This document shows positions 1 through 11,157 of a stretch of 64,000 nt of DNA, piece by piece. Made by a program: the position numbers and the translations under genes. The notes under the pieces are model-generated. The model had not been told where the DNA came from and did not search any database. It was given only the letters and a program-made list of their open reading frames with translations. The stretch's first letter is position 1. Every line of letters starts with the position of its first letter. This DNA is from Sphingobacteriales bacterium UTBCD1 (GTDB lineage Bacteria > Bacteroidota > Bacteroidia > Chitinophagales > Chitinophagaceae): contig MWTC01000003.1 in NCBI GenBank assembly GCA_002066995.1, forward strand, positions 84,706 to 148,705, given 5' to 3'.

Positions 1-1417
<1,417 letters not shown>

Positions 1418-2695
1418 ATGAGAAAACTGAATTTAATTCTTTTTATAATGGTTATCTGCCTGCAGGCAGCCACTCAAAAAACATATTTATGGTGCGGTAC
1501 ACTGATTGATGGCATTTCCAATGAACCCAGGAAAAGTATGACTATTGTAATAGAAAACGGCAAAATAAACTCGGTACAAAACGGTTATATCAATGCAGGT
1601 CCGGGAGATAAAGTCATAGACCTGAAAAATAAAACAATTACTCCCGGCTGGATAGACTCACATGTGCATCTCTCCCTGGAAATCAGTTCAAAAAGTTACC
1701 TTGAAGAATTTCAATTAAACGAAGTTGATTATGCCTACCGCAGTATAGATTATGCAAAAAGGACGCTGATGGCGGGGTTCACTACGGTAAGAGATGCGGG
1801 AGGGCCGATTGTATTATCACTGAAGAAAGCAATCAACGAAGGCCTGTTAAATGGCCCGAGGATCTATGCGGCAGGAACAGCAATCGGTTCTACGGGTTCT
1901 CATGGTGATCCGACTAATGGTTACCGCTATGACCTGATGGGTGATCCCGGTCCACGCATCGGGGTTGCAAACGGTGTGGATGAATGTACCAAGGCAGTAC
2001 GCCAACGGTACAAAGAAGGATCAGATGTAATAAAAATGGTAGCCACAGGCGGAGTGATGGATGTATCTACCGGCAGCAGCGGTGCTCAGTTCACCGAAGA
2101 AGAAATGATAGCAATTGTAAAAACGGCACAAGACTACGGTTTAAAGGTGATGGCCCATGCTCATGGTGCAGAAGGAATCAAAAGAGCGTTGAAAGCAGGG
2201 GTGGCATCTATCGAACACGGCACCCTGATGGATGATGAATGTATTGAACTATTTAAAAAGACAGGGGCCTGGTATGTGCCCACGGTCATTGCCGGAAAAT
2301 CGGTGGCTGATTCTGCTAAAAAGTCCAATTATTTTCCACCACTCGTTGCAAAAAAGGCAATGGAGATCGGACCAAAAATACAAGCAACACTGGGAAAAGC
2401 ATACCACTCCGGAGTAAAGATCGCATTCGGTACAGACGCCGGTGTGTATCCTCACGGGAAAAACTGGCTGGAGTTTACTTATCTCATTGAAGCAGGTATG
2501 GCACCGATGGATGCCATCAAAGCTGCAACGATCAATGCGGCAGAACTGCTTGGTATAAAAGATAAGCTTGGAAGTATAGAAACAGGGAAGATCGCTGATG
2601 TAGTGGCCGTTGACGGTGATCCGTTAAAAGATCCGCAGGCTTTCGGAAAAGTAATTTTCGTAATGAAAGAAGGAGTAGTGTACAAAGCCCAATAG
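1418..2695 (+). CDS. Secreted amidohydrolase, imidazolonepropionase-like
   Basis: A 425-residue metal-dependent amidohydrolase of the group related to imidazolonepropionase and Xaa-Pro dipeptidases (COG1228-like). The order of motifs is typical: WIDSHVHLSLE (HxH metal pair, around residue 75), TTVRDAGGP, TGGVMD, VMAHAHG, ASIEHGT and FGTDAG, ending in the small beta-sandwich (GKIADVVAVDGDPL). I chose the ATG at 1418 over an in-frame GTG at 1373 because it gives a clean Sec signal, MRKLNLILFIMVICLQA, pointing to a periplasmic or exported enzyme. Substrate cannot be read from the sequence; this group hydrolyses cyclic amides, dipeptides or organophosphates. It is a single gene, with pyrG divergent and the GT9 gene convergent. 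Confidence 0.85.
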   Translation: MRKLNLILFIMVICLQAATQKTYLWCGTLIDGISNEPRKSMTIVIENGKINSVQNGYINAGPGDKVIDLKNKTITPGWIDSHVHLSLEISSKSYLEEFQLNEVDYAYRSIDYAKRTLMAGFTTVRDAGGPIVLSLKKAINEGLLNGPRIYAAGTAIGSTGSHGDPTNGYRYDLMGDPGPRIGVANGVDECTKAVRQRYKEGSDVIKMVATGGVMDVSTGSSGAQFTEEEMIAIVKTAQDYGLKVMAHAHGAEGIKRALKAGVASIEHGTLMDDECIELFKKTGAWYVPTVIAGKSVADSAKKSNYFPPLVAKKAMEIGPKIQATLGKAYHSGVKIAFGTDAGVYPHGKNWLEFTYLIEAGMAPMDAIKAATINAAELLGIKDKLGSIETGKIADVVAVDGDPLKDPQAFGKVIFVMKEGVVYKAQ

Positions 2696-2727
2696 ACGGT
2701 CAGTTCCCTGCTGATCACAATTGATCA

Positions 2728-3729
2728 TCACAACTGTGCAGCAGCATACCTGTTTACTTTTACTGCCAGCGCATTCATATCCTGGTGATTCATACAATTG
2801 AAATGACCGAGAGGGCATTTATTTCTTCCATATTTGCTGCAGGGCTGGCAATACAATGAAAGCAGGATATTCTCATAAGGCGGATTTTCATACGACGTGC
2901 CATAATAAGGTTCTACCTGGAGTTTTGGAGATGTTGATCCCCATACGGCAAATACTCTTTTATTAAAAGCACAGGCAATATATTGCAAACCCGTATCATG
3001 AGAAACTACAAGAACGGACTTCCTTACGATATCTGCAGACTGGTTCAAACTGTATTTTCCGCAAGCATTAAATATTTTTTGGGGATCGCTACCTGCGATT
3101 TCCTCCCCTGCTTCAATATCTTCTTTTCCCCCGACAAGAATGACGGGCATTTTAATCCTGGCACATAGTTCTTGTAACTTATATACCGGTAATTTTTTTG
3201 TATAGTATGTGGCACCGATTACAACAGCTACATACCCGTTTTGATGTGCAGGTGGCAGGTCACCCCTGATTATTTCATCATCTTCTGAAATAAAATAATC
3301 AAGTCCGAGCCCATCATCTCTGACGCCTAATGGTGCAACCGTATCCAGGCTACGCAAAGTAATATGGCGTTTCGGCATGAAATCTGCCATCATTTGTGTA
3401 AGCAGAAATTTCTGAAAATTTAATTTCCTGATTGTAAAAGATGGTTTTCTCAAAGCCAATTTAACTTTGAAAGACCTGAAATTTTTATGCAAATCAATAA
3501 TATAATCATAATGCTCCCGCTTCAACTCTTTGATCACAGCAGAAAGATCATTATCGAAATAAAAGAATTGATCAATATAGGGATTATGAACTGTAACGGG
3601 CCTGAATTTACTTTTGGTCAGGAAATGAAGTTCCGTACCGGGCAATTGCTTTTTGATACACCGGAAAACAGGAGAAACCAGAACGATATCACCTATGGAT
3701 GAGAATCTTATCACCAGGATCTTTGACAT
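2728..3729 (-). CDS. Glycosyltransferase family 9 (heptosyltransferase-like)
   Basis: A 333-residue GT-B glycosyltransferase of family 9, the family of ADP-heptose:LPS heptosyltransferases. The N-terminus ILVIRFSSIGDIVLVSP carries the family's glycine/aspartate loop. The C-terminal nucleotide-sugar half has VILVGGKEDIEAGEEIAG and SHDTGLQYIACAFNKRVFAVWGSTSP, the usual donor-binding region. A Cys-rich tail (CQPCSKYGRNKCPLGHFNC) is also common in Bacteroidota members. It would add a sugar to the lipopolysaccharide core on the cytoplasmic side. It starts 9 bases after the purL stop on the same strand, so the two are probably co-transcribed. The exact sugar and acceptor are not visible. Confidence 0.88.
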   Translation of the reverse strand: MSKILVIRFSSIGDIVLVSPVFRCIKKQLPGTELHFLTKSKFRPVTVHNPYIDQFFYFDNDLSAVIKELKREHYDYIIDLHKNFRSFKVKLALRKPSFTIRKLNFQKFLLTQMMADFMPKRHITLRSLDTVAPLGVRDDGLGLDYFISEDDEIIRGDLPPAHQNGYVAVVIGATYYTKKLPVYKLQELCARIKMPVILVGGKEDIEAGEEIAGSDPQKIFNACGKYSLNQSADIVRKSVLVVSHDTGLQYIACAFNKRVFAVWGSTSPKLQVEPYYGTSYENPPYENILLSLYCQPCSKYGRNKCPLGHFNCMNHQDMNALAVKVNRYAAAQL

Positions 3730-3738
3730 AAATTCAAT

Positions 3739-5961
3739 TTACGCCAAATAGTTTTCTATGGCAGTATCATATTTCTGTTTCCAATCAGAAATATGGCCCC
3801 AGTTCTTACCATTCACTTTTATTTCGCCGGAAGTAACTATTCCTAACCGGGTGATGCTACTGTGAGACAGTTCTTTAATTTTTTCTGCTTGCAAGGCGCT
3901 GCATGAAACAACGATACGGCTCTGGGCTTCGCCAAACCAAAATGCATCCGACCTTATAGCATGATCTTTATCCGGTATAACTGTTTCCCTTTTTATATCA
4001 AAACCTAAATTCCTGTTGAATGCTTTTTCAAACAAAGTAATGATCAATCCACCTTCGCTGATATCATGAGCAGAGCGGATCATTTTATTTTTTATCAAAG
4101 AAGAAACATATTCCTGAACAGCGAATTCTTCATCCAGATCAAAAACGGGTGCAGGAGAAAACTCAATTTTCCTGATTTTCTGCAGGTATTCCGATGATCC
4201 AATACAATTCTTTTGAATACCGATCAACAATATCACATCGCCCTCTTCTTTAAAGTCGAGTGTCATTCTTTTTTCCATATCCTCTATTAATCCCACCATT
4301 CCAATAGCTGGAGTGGGATATACCGGGCCTTGCGGATTCTGATTATAAAAACTGACATTGCCGCCGGTAACCGGTGTATTGAATTTCCGGCAAGCCTCTC
4401 CCATTCCCGTAATAACTTTTACAAACTGGTAATATACCTCCGGGTCATAAGGATTTCCAAAATTGAGACAATTGGTAACGCCTATAGGTTCTCCTCCGCT
4501 GCACACAATATTCCTGGCTGCTTCAGCTACCGCAATCATAGCGCCTTTATATGGATCTGCAAAAACATACCTGCCGTTGCAATCAACTGTAACTGTCAAT
4601 GCTTTTGAAGTACCTTTCACCAAAACTACTGCCGCATCACTTGGATAATTTGTGGTAGCGTTTGCAGTTCCCACCATGCTGTCATATTGAGTATATACCC
4701 AGCGTTTACTTGCAATATTCGGAAGTTGTATCAGCTGTTCTGCCACTGGTTTTAACTCTTCCTCCTTCATATCTTCTATATCCAAAAGATTAAAACCGGT
4801 AATCCGTGAAAAATATCCAGGCTCCCGGTAGTCCCTGGTGTACTGAGGAGCGCCACCGCCTAACACTAATTCATGTGCCGGGATCTCGCATTCCAGTTCC
4901 TCATTATAATAAAACTGCAATAAACCGTTATCAGTCACTTCCCCGATTTTATTAGCATGCAAATCCCACTTATCAAACACTTTCATTACGGCTTCTTCCC
5001 TTCCTTTTTCTACAATCAGCAGCATTCTTTCCTGGCTTTCACTTAACAATAATTCCCATGTCTTCATGTTTTTCTGTCGGGTGGGCACTTTATCAAGATC
5101 AATCCTCATTCCTACACCACCCTTGGCACTCATTTCTGCGGTGCTGCAAATAATTCCTGCTGCACCCATATCCTGCATACCAACCACGGCCCCCGTATCA
5201 ATTACTTCCAGGCAGGCCTCTAACAATTTTTTTTCCTGGAAAGGATCACCTACCTGAACTGCGGGCAATTCTTCTGTACTGTCTTCGGTAATATCAGCAC
5301 TTGCAAATGATGCTCCGCCAATACCATCTTTACCCGTTGCACTCCCGACAAAAAAAACAGGATTGCCCGTTCCCTTTGCCGTGGCAGAAACTGTTTTATT
5401 CACATTTACGATACCTACGCTCATTGCATTTACAAGAGGGTTTGTACTGTAGCAATCTTCAAAATACACTTCACCGCCAACAGTAGGCACACCAAAACAA
5501 TTGCCATAGTAGCCAATGCCATGCACCACACCGGCTAAAAGCCATTGGTTCTTTTTATCATTCAGATCGCCAAAACGCAGGCTGTTGAGTGTGGCAATCG
5601 GCCTGGCGCCCATGGTAAAAATATCTCTCTGGATACCTCCAACGCCGGTTGCGGCACCCTGAAAAGGCTCGATAGCTGAAGGGTGATTATGTGATTCGAT
5701 TTTGAAAACAACGCCTACGCCATCCCCAATGTCCATTAACCCGGCATTTTCATCACCGGCTTTCACGAGCATGCGTCCTCCATCTCTCGGCAATGTTTTC
5801 AACCATTTGATCGAATTCTTATAGCTGCAGTGCTCGCTCCACATCCCTGAAAAAGCACAGAGCTCATTGAAATTGGGAGTGCGTCCAAGTTTTTTTTTGA
5901 TGAGTTCGAATTCTTCTTCCGTAAGCCGGAGTTGCTTTGCTGTTTCTGCTGTTACCTGCAT
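3739..5961 (-). CDS. purL: Phosphoribosylformylglycinamidine synthase PurL
   Basis: Converts FGAR, glutamine and ATP to FGAM in purine synthesis. At 740 residues it is the small PurL type, which needs separate PurQ and PurS partners (not in the window). Strong signatures are LGRTPNFNELCAFSGMWSEH, MDIGDGVGVVFKIESHNHPS and GAATGVGGIQRDIFTMGARP. The frame stays open to an ATG at 6069, but I prefer the ATG at 5961 (MQVTAETAKQ), because the extra 36 residues do not resemble the family start and contain a perfect -7 promoter box at 5994-6001, 32 bases before this ATG. The product is certain; only the start is debatable. GT9 follows directly. Confidence 0.95.
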   Translation of the reverse strand: MQVTAETAKQLRLTEEEFELIKKKLGRTPNFNELCAFSGMWSEHCSYKNSIKWLKTLPRDGGRMLVKAGDENAGLMDIGDGVGVVFKIESHNHPSAIEPFQGAATGVGGIQRDIFTMGARPIATLNSLRFGDLNDKKNQWLLAGVVHGIGYYGNCFGVPTVGGEVYFEDCYSTNPLVNAMSVGIVNVNKTVSATAKGTGNPVFFVGSATGKDGIGGASFASADITEDSTEELPAVQVGDPFQEKKLLEACLEVIDTGAVVGMQDMGAAGIICSTAEMSAKGGVGMRIDLDKVPTRQKNMKTWELLLSESQERMLLIVEKGREEAVMKVFDKWDLHANKIGEVTDNGLLQFYYNEELECEIPAHELVLGGGAPQYTRDYREPGYFSRITGFNLLDIEDMKEEELKPVAEQLIQLPNIASKRWVYTQYDSMVGTANATTNYPSDAAVVLVKGTSKALTVTVDCNGRYVFADPYKGAMIAVAEAARNIVCSGGEPIGVTNCLNFGNPYDPEVYYQFVKVITGMGEACRKFNTPVTGGNVSFYNQNPQGPVYPTPAIGMVGLIEDMEKRMTLDFKEEGDVILLIGIQKNCIGSSEYLQKIRKIEFSPAPVFDLDEEFAVQEYVSSLIKNKMIRSAHDISEGGLIITLFEKAFNRNLGFDIKRETVIPDKDHAIRSDAFWFGEAQSRIVVSCSALQAEKIKELSHSSITRLGIVTSGEIKVNGKNWGHISDWKQKYDTAIENYLA

Positions 5962-5993
5962 GAGATGATCTGATTTGCCATTATTAGAAGTTG

Positions 5994-6001
5994 CAAATTT
6001 A
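5994..6001 (-). promoter_or_regulatory. Candidate -7 promoter box for purL
   Basis: Read on the minus strand this is TAAATTTG, a perfect match to the Bacteroidota -7 consensus TAnnTTTG, ending 32 bases before the ATG at 5961. I see no good TTTG (-33) partner at the usual spacing. It supports the shorter purL start. Confidence 0.45.
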
Positions 6002-6088
6002 CTGAGAGGATCGTCATTTTCCGGAAACAAGTTGTCAACCTTTTCTGAATAATAATTTCTATTTTGCATGCATTAAAATTAAAGCTGC

Positions 6089-7348
6089 TTGGAGTATCTC
6101 ATTTTCGTTGCCTGGCTCGTCTTTTTTGCATGGCTCGTAACTAAAGTACCTTTCTTTACAAAGTCGGGCTTAAATGAATCCCAGGTCATCATTGTTTTTT
6201 TATTAAAAGTGATGGCAGGAATTCTTTATGGCTGGATCGGCGTGTACTATGGCGGACTGGCACAAATGGTAGATACATGGAATTATCATTATAACGGCAT
6301 CCAGGAATATCACCTGCTGCAAACAAATCCCCGTGAATTTTTTACCAACTTATTAAACGATCCTTATGAAGGCGGTTTTTTAAAATTTTTCGGAAATAAA
6401 GACTCATTCTGGAATGACCTTAAATCAAATGCCCTGATCAAGATCCTTTCCATTTTTGACGTCCTCAGTTTCGGATACTATTATGTCAATGTGATTTTTT
6501 ATTCTTTTCTCACATTGTTCGGACCGGTCTGTTGTTTCAGGGTAATGAATGATGTTTTTCCCGGAAGAAAACTTGCCATTGCCATCGCCACTTTCCTGGT
6601 GCCCTCGTTTTTATATTGGACCAGCGGGATCCATAAGGACGGATTGACATTCACGGGCATCATGTTCATCATTTATGGTATCTACTTCGGGCTAAAATCA
6701 AAAAAGTTTGACCTTAAGAAGATACTGATGATACTACTGGGATTCTTTATTCTTCTCATTTTCCGGAATTATATCATCGTCATCATAGCACCGGCATTGC
6801 TTGCCTGGCTCCTCTCCGTCAAATGGCCAAAACATGGCCTGACCATTTTTGCCGGCATCTATATTCTGTTTATTATATTATTTTTTACGGTACGTTATAT
6901 AAAACCGGGATGGGATTTTCCGCAGGCTGTGGTGAATAAACAGGAAGCGTTTATGCAATTACATGGCAATTCCTATGTACCCATAAAAAAATTGGAACCG
7001 ACAGCAATAAGCTTTTTAAAAAATATTCCCCAGGCGCTAACCCTTTCCACAATCAGGCCTTATCCGGGAGATGTAAACCACATACTTTCCCTGGCGGCTG
7101 CAGTGGAAATTGATTTACTGATCATGCTTGCCTTGTTATTCTTTTTATTCAGAACAAACGGGGCATTATCAAAAAACTTTATATACTTCTGTATTTTTTT
7201 CTCTTTCTCCATATTGTTGACGATCGGGTATACGGTAAACTTCCTCGGAGCAATTGTCCGGTACAGAAGTATAGTCATTCCACTCCTCATTGTACCTATC
7301 GTATCCCAAATCGACTGGAAACGGTTAGGAAAAGTCATTTTTAATTAA
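6089..7348 (+). CDS. Polytopic membrane protein, function unknown
   Basis: A 419-residue integral membrane protein with around ten hydrophobic segments. The long soluble stretch near residues 55-110 (QMVDTWNYHYNGIQEYHL onward) and the conserved-looking FLYWTSGIHKDGLTFTGIMF recall polymerase- or glycosyltransferase-like membrane proteins of surface polysaccharide systems, but I cannot place it in a family. The start is odd. An in-frame TAA at 6080-6082 limits the frame and the first usable codon is TTG at 6089; the first in-frame ATG is about 40 codons in, after a hydrophobic segment that looks real. It is divergent from purL with 127 bases between my preferred starts. GlnN follows 171 bases later, so it is probably a single-gene transcript. 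Confidence 0.7.
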   Translation: MEYLIFVAWLVFFAWLVTKVPFFTKSGLNESQVIIVFLLKVMAGILYGWIGVYYGGLAQMVDTWNYHYNGIQEYHLLQTNPREFFTNLLNDPYEGGFLKFFGNKDSFWNDLKSNALIKILSIFDVLSFGYYYVNVIFYSFLTLFGPVCCFRVMNDVFPGRKLAIAIATFLVPSFLYWTSGIHKDGLTFTGIMFIIYGIYFGLKSKKFDLKKILMILLGFFILLIFRNYIIVIIAPALLAWLLSVKWPKHGLTIFAGIYILFIILFFTVRYIKPGWDFPQAVVNKQEAFMQLHGNSYVPIKKLEPTAISFLKNIPQALTLSTIRPYPGDVNHILSLAAAVEIDLLIMLALLFFLFRTNGALSKNFIYFCIFFSFSILLTIGYTVNFLGAIVRYRSIVIPLLIVPIVSQIDWKRLGKVIFN

Positions 7349-7519
7349 TATATAGAATAATAGTTATATAATTTATTTATATGATTATTCTTCTTTTTGG
7401 GCTGTCTGACATGTTTTTATAATCATTTTATACACACACCACCAATATTTTTCAATAATTTTAAAAAAAAAGTTGCATTTTTTATTTGATTATATTTCTT
7501 TTGCCAAAAAATATATTTT

Positions 7520-9706
7520 ATGTCACTCCGGTTTAATGCCATCAGCAATCTGCTATCAGAAGAAGTAAACATTGAATGTTCTAAAAAGATCACTGCCATA
7601 TTTGGAGAAAATGTATTCACCCAGAAAGTTGCCCAACAGTTTTTAAGTGATGAGGCATTCAAAAGTCTCAATTCCTCTATAAAATCCGGGCAGAAAATTG
7701 ATCGCTCCATGGCCAATCAAATTGCAAACGGCATACGGTCATGGGCCGAAAGTAAAGGAGTAACACATTTTACACACTGGTTTCAACCGCTTACAGGGGC
7801 TACTGCGGAAAAACATGATTCATTTTTTACCATTAAAAGCGATGGCACCCCGATAGAACAATTTGACGGCAATGCTTTGATACAGCAGGAACCTGATGCA
7901 TCTTCATTTCCCAGCGGGGGACTAAGAGTTACATTTGAAGCAAGAGGCTATACAGCATGGGATCCCTCATCCCCGGCATTCATTATGGAAATAGGACAAG
8001 GGGGTACGCTTTGCATTCCCACCATTTTTATTTCTTATACCGGGGAATCACTTGACTACAAAGCTCCTTTGCTGAAAGCTATTGAAGCATTGGATAAAGC
8101 AGCAGTTGATGTTTGTAACTATTTTGATAAAAACATTACAAAAGTTTATGCCACCCTTGGCTGGGAGCAGGAATATTTTGTAATTGATGAAGGTTTATAT
8201 AATGCAAGGCCGGATCTGCTGCTATGCGGACGCACTGTATTCGGGCATGCACCTGCAAAGGGGCAACAATTAGAAGACCACTATTTCGGATCCATACCGG
8301 AAAGAGTTTATGCCTTTATGCGGGATTATGAAGAAGAAGCTTATAAGTTGGGCATCCCGCTGCGCACCCGTCATAATGAAGTGGCCCCGGCACAATTTGA
8401 ATGTGCGCCAATCTATGAAGAAGCAAATCTTGCCGTTGATCACAACACCTTATTAATGGACATTATGAACCGTGTTGCAAAAAGGCATAACCTGCATGTA
8501 TTGTTGCACGAAAAACCTTTTGCAGGAATAAACGGGAGTGGCAAACATAATAACTGGAGTATGGCGACTGACACCGGAGTCAATCTTTTAACGCCGGGAA
8601 AAACGCCTAAGACTAACCTGATGTTCCTTACCTTTTTTGTAAATGCCATCAAAGCAGTTCATGATTATGCAGATGTAATGAGAGCTTCTATCGCTTCAGC
8701 GCAAAACGATTACCGGCTCGGTGCCAATGAAGCTCCCCCCGCTATTATTTCGGTATTTATCGGGCAATACCTTGCCAAAGTACTGAACGATATCAAATCG
8801 AGAGTTACCGACAAAATGGATGAAACAGATGAAAGCATGCTGAAGATCGACATCCATAAAAGCATTCCTGAACTTTTATTAGATAACACGGACAGGAACA
8901 GGACTTCTCCCTTTGCATTTACCGGAAATAAATTTGAATTCCGTGCTGTTGGATCTTCTGCCAATTGCGCCAGCGCCATGACAATATTGAATGTGATTAT
9001 GGCGGAAACCCTCAAGCAATTCAAAAAAGATGCAGACGCATTGATAGAAAACGGGGAGAAAAAGGAAATTGCGATCATGCATGTGATCCGTGAATATTTT
9101 GTCTCCAGTGAAAAAATTTTATTTGAAGGTGATGGCTATAGTGAAGCATGGGAAAAAGAAGCGGAGAAAAGAGGACTGCCCAACGTAAAAACGACTCCGC
9201 TGGCTTTGGATGCACTGGTCACGGCAAAAGCAAGAGCTCTGTTTAAAAACAACAATGTTTATACCGAGGAAGAACTGGAAGCACGCCATGAAATTGGTCT
9301 TGAAAAATATATTAAAAAAGTTCAGATTGAAAGCCGCATAATGGGAGAACTGGCTACCAGTCATATTTTGCCTGCAGCTATCCGTTACCAGAATATACTT
9401 GCTAACAATATCAAAGGCCTGAAAGAAGCAGGACTCGAAGAAGCTGCTTTTGCCAATCAGAAACAAATATTGGAAAAGATTTCAGAGCACATCAATTCAC
9501 TCGGTGACCTGGTTGAAAAAATGATCGGAGCAAGGAAAGTGTGTAATAAAATAGACGATATCCGCACAAAAGCCATTGCTTATTGCAGCCAGGTGAAAGA
9601 ATCATATTTTGATAAGGTTCGTTACCACGTTGACAAACTGGAACTGCTGGTAGATGACAGAGAATGGTACCTGCCGAAATACAGGGAAATGTTGTTCCTG
9701 AGATAA
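7520..9706 (+). CDS. glnN: Glutamine synthetase type III
   Basis: Makes glutamine from glutamate, ammonia and ATP. The 728-residue length is typical of the GSIII class, clearly longer than GSI (~470) and GSII. Diagnostic stretches are THFTHWFQPLTGATAEKHDS, RHNEVAPAQFECAPIYEEAN, GINGSGKHNNWSM (around residue 335) and NRTSPFAFTGNKFEFRAVGS, covering the glutamate and ATP/metal sites, with the GSIII-specific helical C-terminus after residue 560. The start is an ATG in an A/T-rich context with no Shine-Dalgarno sequence. The upstream 171 bases (7349-7519) are extremely A/T-rich and hold no gene. The next gene is convergent. Confidence 0.96.
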   Translation: MSLRFNAISNLLSEEVNIECSKKITAIFGENVFTQKVAQQFLSDEAFKSLNSSIKSGQKIDRSMANQIANGIRSWAESKGVTHFTHWFQPLTGATAEKHDSFFTIKSDGTPIEQFDGNALIQQEPDASSFPSGGLRVTFEARGYTAWDPSSPAFIMEIGQGGTLCIPTIFISYTGESLDYKAPLLKAIEALDKAAVDVCNYFDKNITKVYATLGWEQEYFVIDEGLYNARPDLLLCGRTVFGHAPAKGQQLEDHYFGSIPERVYAFMRDYEEEAYKLGIPLRTRHNEVAPAQFECAPIYEEANLAVDHNTLLMDIMNRVAKRHNLHVLLHEKPFAGINGSGKHNNWSMATDTGVNLLTPGKTPKTNLMFLTFFVNAIKAVHDYADVMRASIASAQNDYRLGANEAPPAIISVFIGQYLAKVLNDIKSRVTDKMDETDESMLKIDIHKSIPELLLDNTDRNRTSPFAFTGNKFEFRAVGSSANCASAMTILNVIMAETLKQFKKDADALIENGEKKEIAIMHVIREYFVSSEKILFEGDGYSEAWEKEAEKRGLPNVKTTPLALDALVTAKARALFKNNNVYTEEELEARHEIGLEKYIKKVQIESRIMGELATSHILPAAIRYQNILANNIKGLKEAGLEEAAFANQKQILEKISEHINSLGDLVEKMIGARKVCNKIDDIRTKAIAYCSQVKESYFDKVRYHVDKLELLVDDREWYLPKYREMLFLR

Positions 9707-9718
9707 AATAAAATTTTT

Positions 9719-9730
9719 GGGTTAAAACCC
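9719..9730. terminator. Weak bidirectional hairpin between glnN and the PUL transporter
   Basis: GGGTT-AA-AACCC forms a 5-bp stem between two convergent genes, with A/T-rich flanks (AAATTTTT before it). It is short for a terminator. Its position just after glnN, and at the 3' end of the PUL operon, is the main support. Confidence 0.3.
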
Positions 9731-9750
9731 GGGAAATAACTATTATCCTT

Positions 9751-11049
9751 CTAAGGCAGGACAGGCATTTGTTTTGGCACCAGCCATTTCATGATCCACC
9801 AGGCAGTCAAATAAGCCAGTCCGCAAATTATGAACAGGATAAAATAACCATACTGTTCATTCCCATACATCTTATAATATTCAAACAGGGCAGGAGCCAA
9901 TGTGGCGATAATAATCCCACCCAGTGCACCAAACATTCCGCCGATACCGGTTACGGAAGCAACCGTTTTTTTGGGAAACATATCGCTGACCGTTGTGAAA
10001 ATATTTGCACTCCATGCCTGGTGGGCTGCCGCCGCCAACCCTATCAGTATGACTGCAAACCACATTTCAAAATTTCCCAGCCATTGAGTGAAAATTACCG
10101 GTACTACACAGCATGCATAAATCAACATGGAAATCCTTCTTGCCCTGAATACCGGCCAACCCTTTCTTACAAAGTAAAGAGGCAACCATCCGCCGAAAAT
10201 ACTTCCTGCACAACTCATCATATACACCAGTGCTAATGGCAATGCTACTTCAGTTCCTTCCAAGTGGTATTGCTTGTCCAAAAAATCAGGCAACCAGAAA
10301 AGATAAAACCACCACACAGGATCAGTTAAAAATTTTCCCAATGCAAAAGCCCATGTCTGACGATAGCCAAGCAACTTTGACCATGAAATTTTTTTTTCTT
10401 TTCCGGCCGGATTTACAGTTGGATCATCCTTATCACTATGAATGTATTCAAATTCAGTTTTTAATAATCGTTTGTGTTTTGCAGGTATTTCATAATAAAC
10501 CAACCAGAGGATCAGCCATACAAAACCGATTGCACCTGTAATGATGAAAGCGTATTGCCAGCCAAGTTTAAGTGCGATTAAAGGAACGGTAAGCGGGGCA
10601 ACTATAGCACCGATATTTGCCCCGGAATTGAATATCCCTGTAGCAAGCGCCCTCTCTTTCTTGGGAAACCACTCTGCCGTAGCTTTTATAGCTGCGGGAA
10701 AATTTCCCGATTCCGTTAAGCCAAGTAGTGCCCTGATCAAACCAAAACTAAAAACAGAATTTGCAAATGCATGAGCAACAGCTGCCGTACTCCAAAGAAA
10801 AGTAGATAACGCATAGCCTGCTTTTGATCCCATCCGGTCAATAAGCCTCCCTGCACCTAATAATCCAACAGCATAAGACAATTGAAATGCAATAACAATA
10901 TTGCCATAATCCGCTTCACTCCAATTAAATTCATGAGATAATGTTTTCTTGAGCAGGCTGATTACTGCCCTGTCAAGATAATTGATGGTTGTGGCAAAAA
11001 AAATTAGTCCGCAAATTGTCCACCTTAATTTTCCAATGGTCTGTTGCAT
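9751..11049 (-). CDS. MFS transporter, ExuT-like hexuronate/uronate family
   Basis: A 432-residue, 12-helix major facilitator of the anion:cation symporter group that includes the hexuronate transporter ExuT. The N-terminus has FFATTINYLDRAVISLL, then the A-loop GRLIDRMGSKAGY and LLGLTESGNFPAAIKATAEW with WFPKKERALATGIFNSG, all typical of ExuT-like proteins. It lies last in the PUL operon, 108 bases after eda, so it probably brings uronate monomers or their deoxy derivatives across the inner membrane. No strong promoter is visible in that gap. Whether it takes unsaturated uronate, KDG or plain glucuronate cannot be told. Confidence 0.88.
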   Translation of the reverse strand: MQQTIGKLRWTICGLIFFATTINYLDRAVISLLKKTLSHEFNWSEADYGNIVIAFQLSYAVGLLGAGRLIDRMGSKAGYALSTFLWSTAAVAHAFANSVFSFGLIRALLGLTESGNFPAAIKATAEWFPKKERALATGIFNSGANIGAIVAPLTVPLIALKLGWQYAFIITGAIGFVWLILWLVYYEIPAKHKRLLKTEFEYIHSDKDDPTVNPAGKEKKISWSKLLGYRQTWAFALGKFLTDPVWWFYLFWLPDFLDKQYHLEGTEVALPLALVYMMSCAGSIFGGWLPLYFVRKGWPVFRARRISMLIYACCVVPVIFTQWLGNFEMWFAVILIGLAAAAHQAWSANIFTTVSDMFPKKTVASVTGIGGMFGALGGIIIATLAPALFEYYKMYGNEQYGYFILFIICGLAYLTAWWIMKWLVPKQMPVLP

Positions 11050-11157
11050 TTCATCTATTTAAAATTTCAGAACGCTGAGATCTGTGACCCATCAAAACAT
11101 AATAAATTAAAAACGCCTGTACTGCTCTATACTTCCCGTTCTTGGAAAAAATTTCAA

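Noticed and set aside
9769..10236. 155-codon plus-strand ORF inside the PUL transporter gene
   Set aside because: It lies fully antisense to a clear MFS gene, has no recognisable domain and is rich in residues typical of reverse-frame translation.
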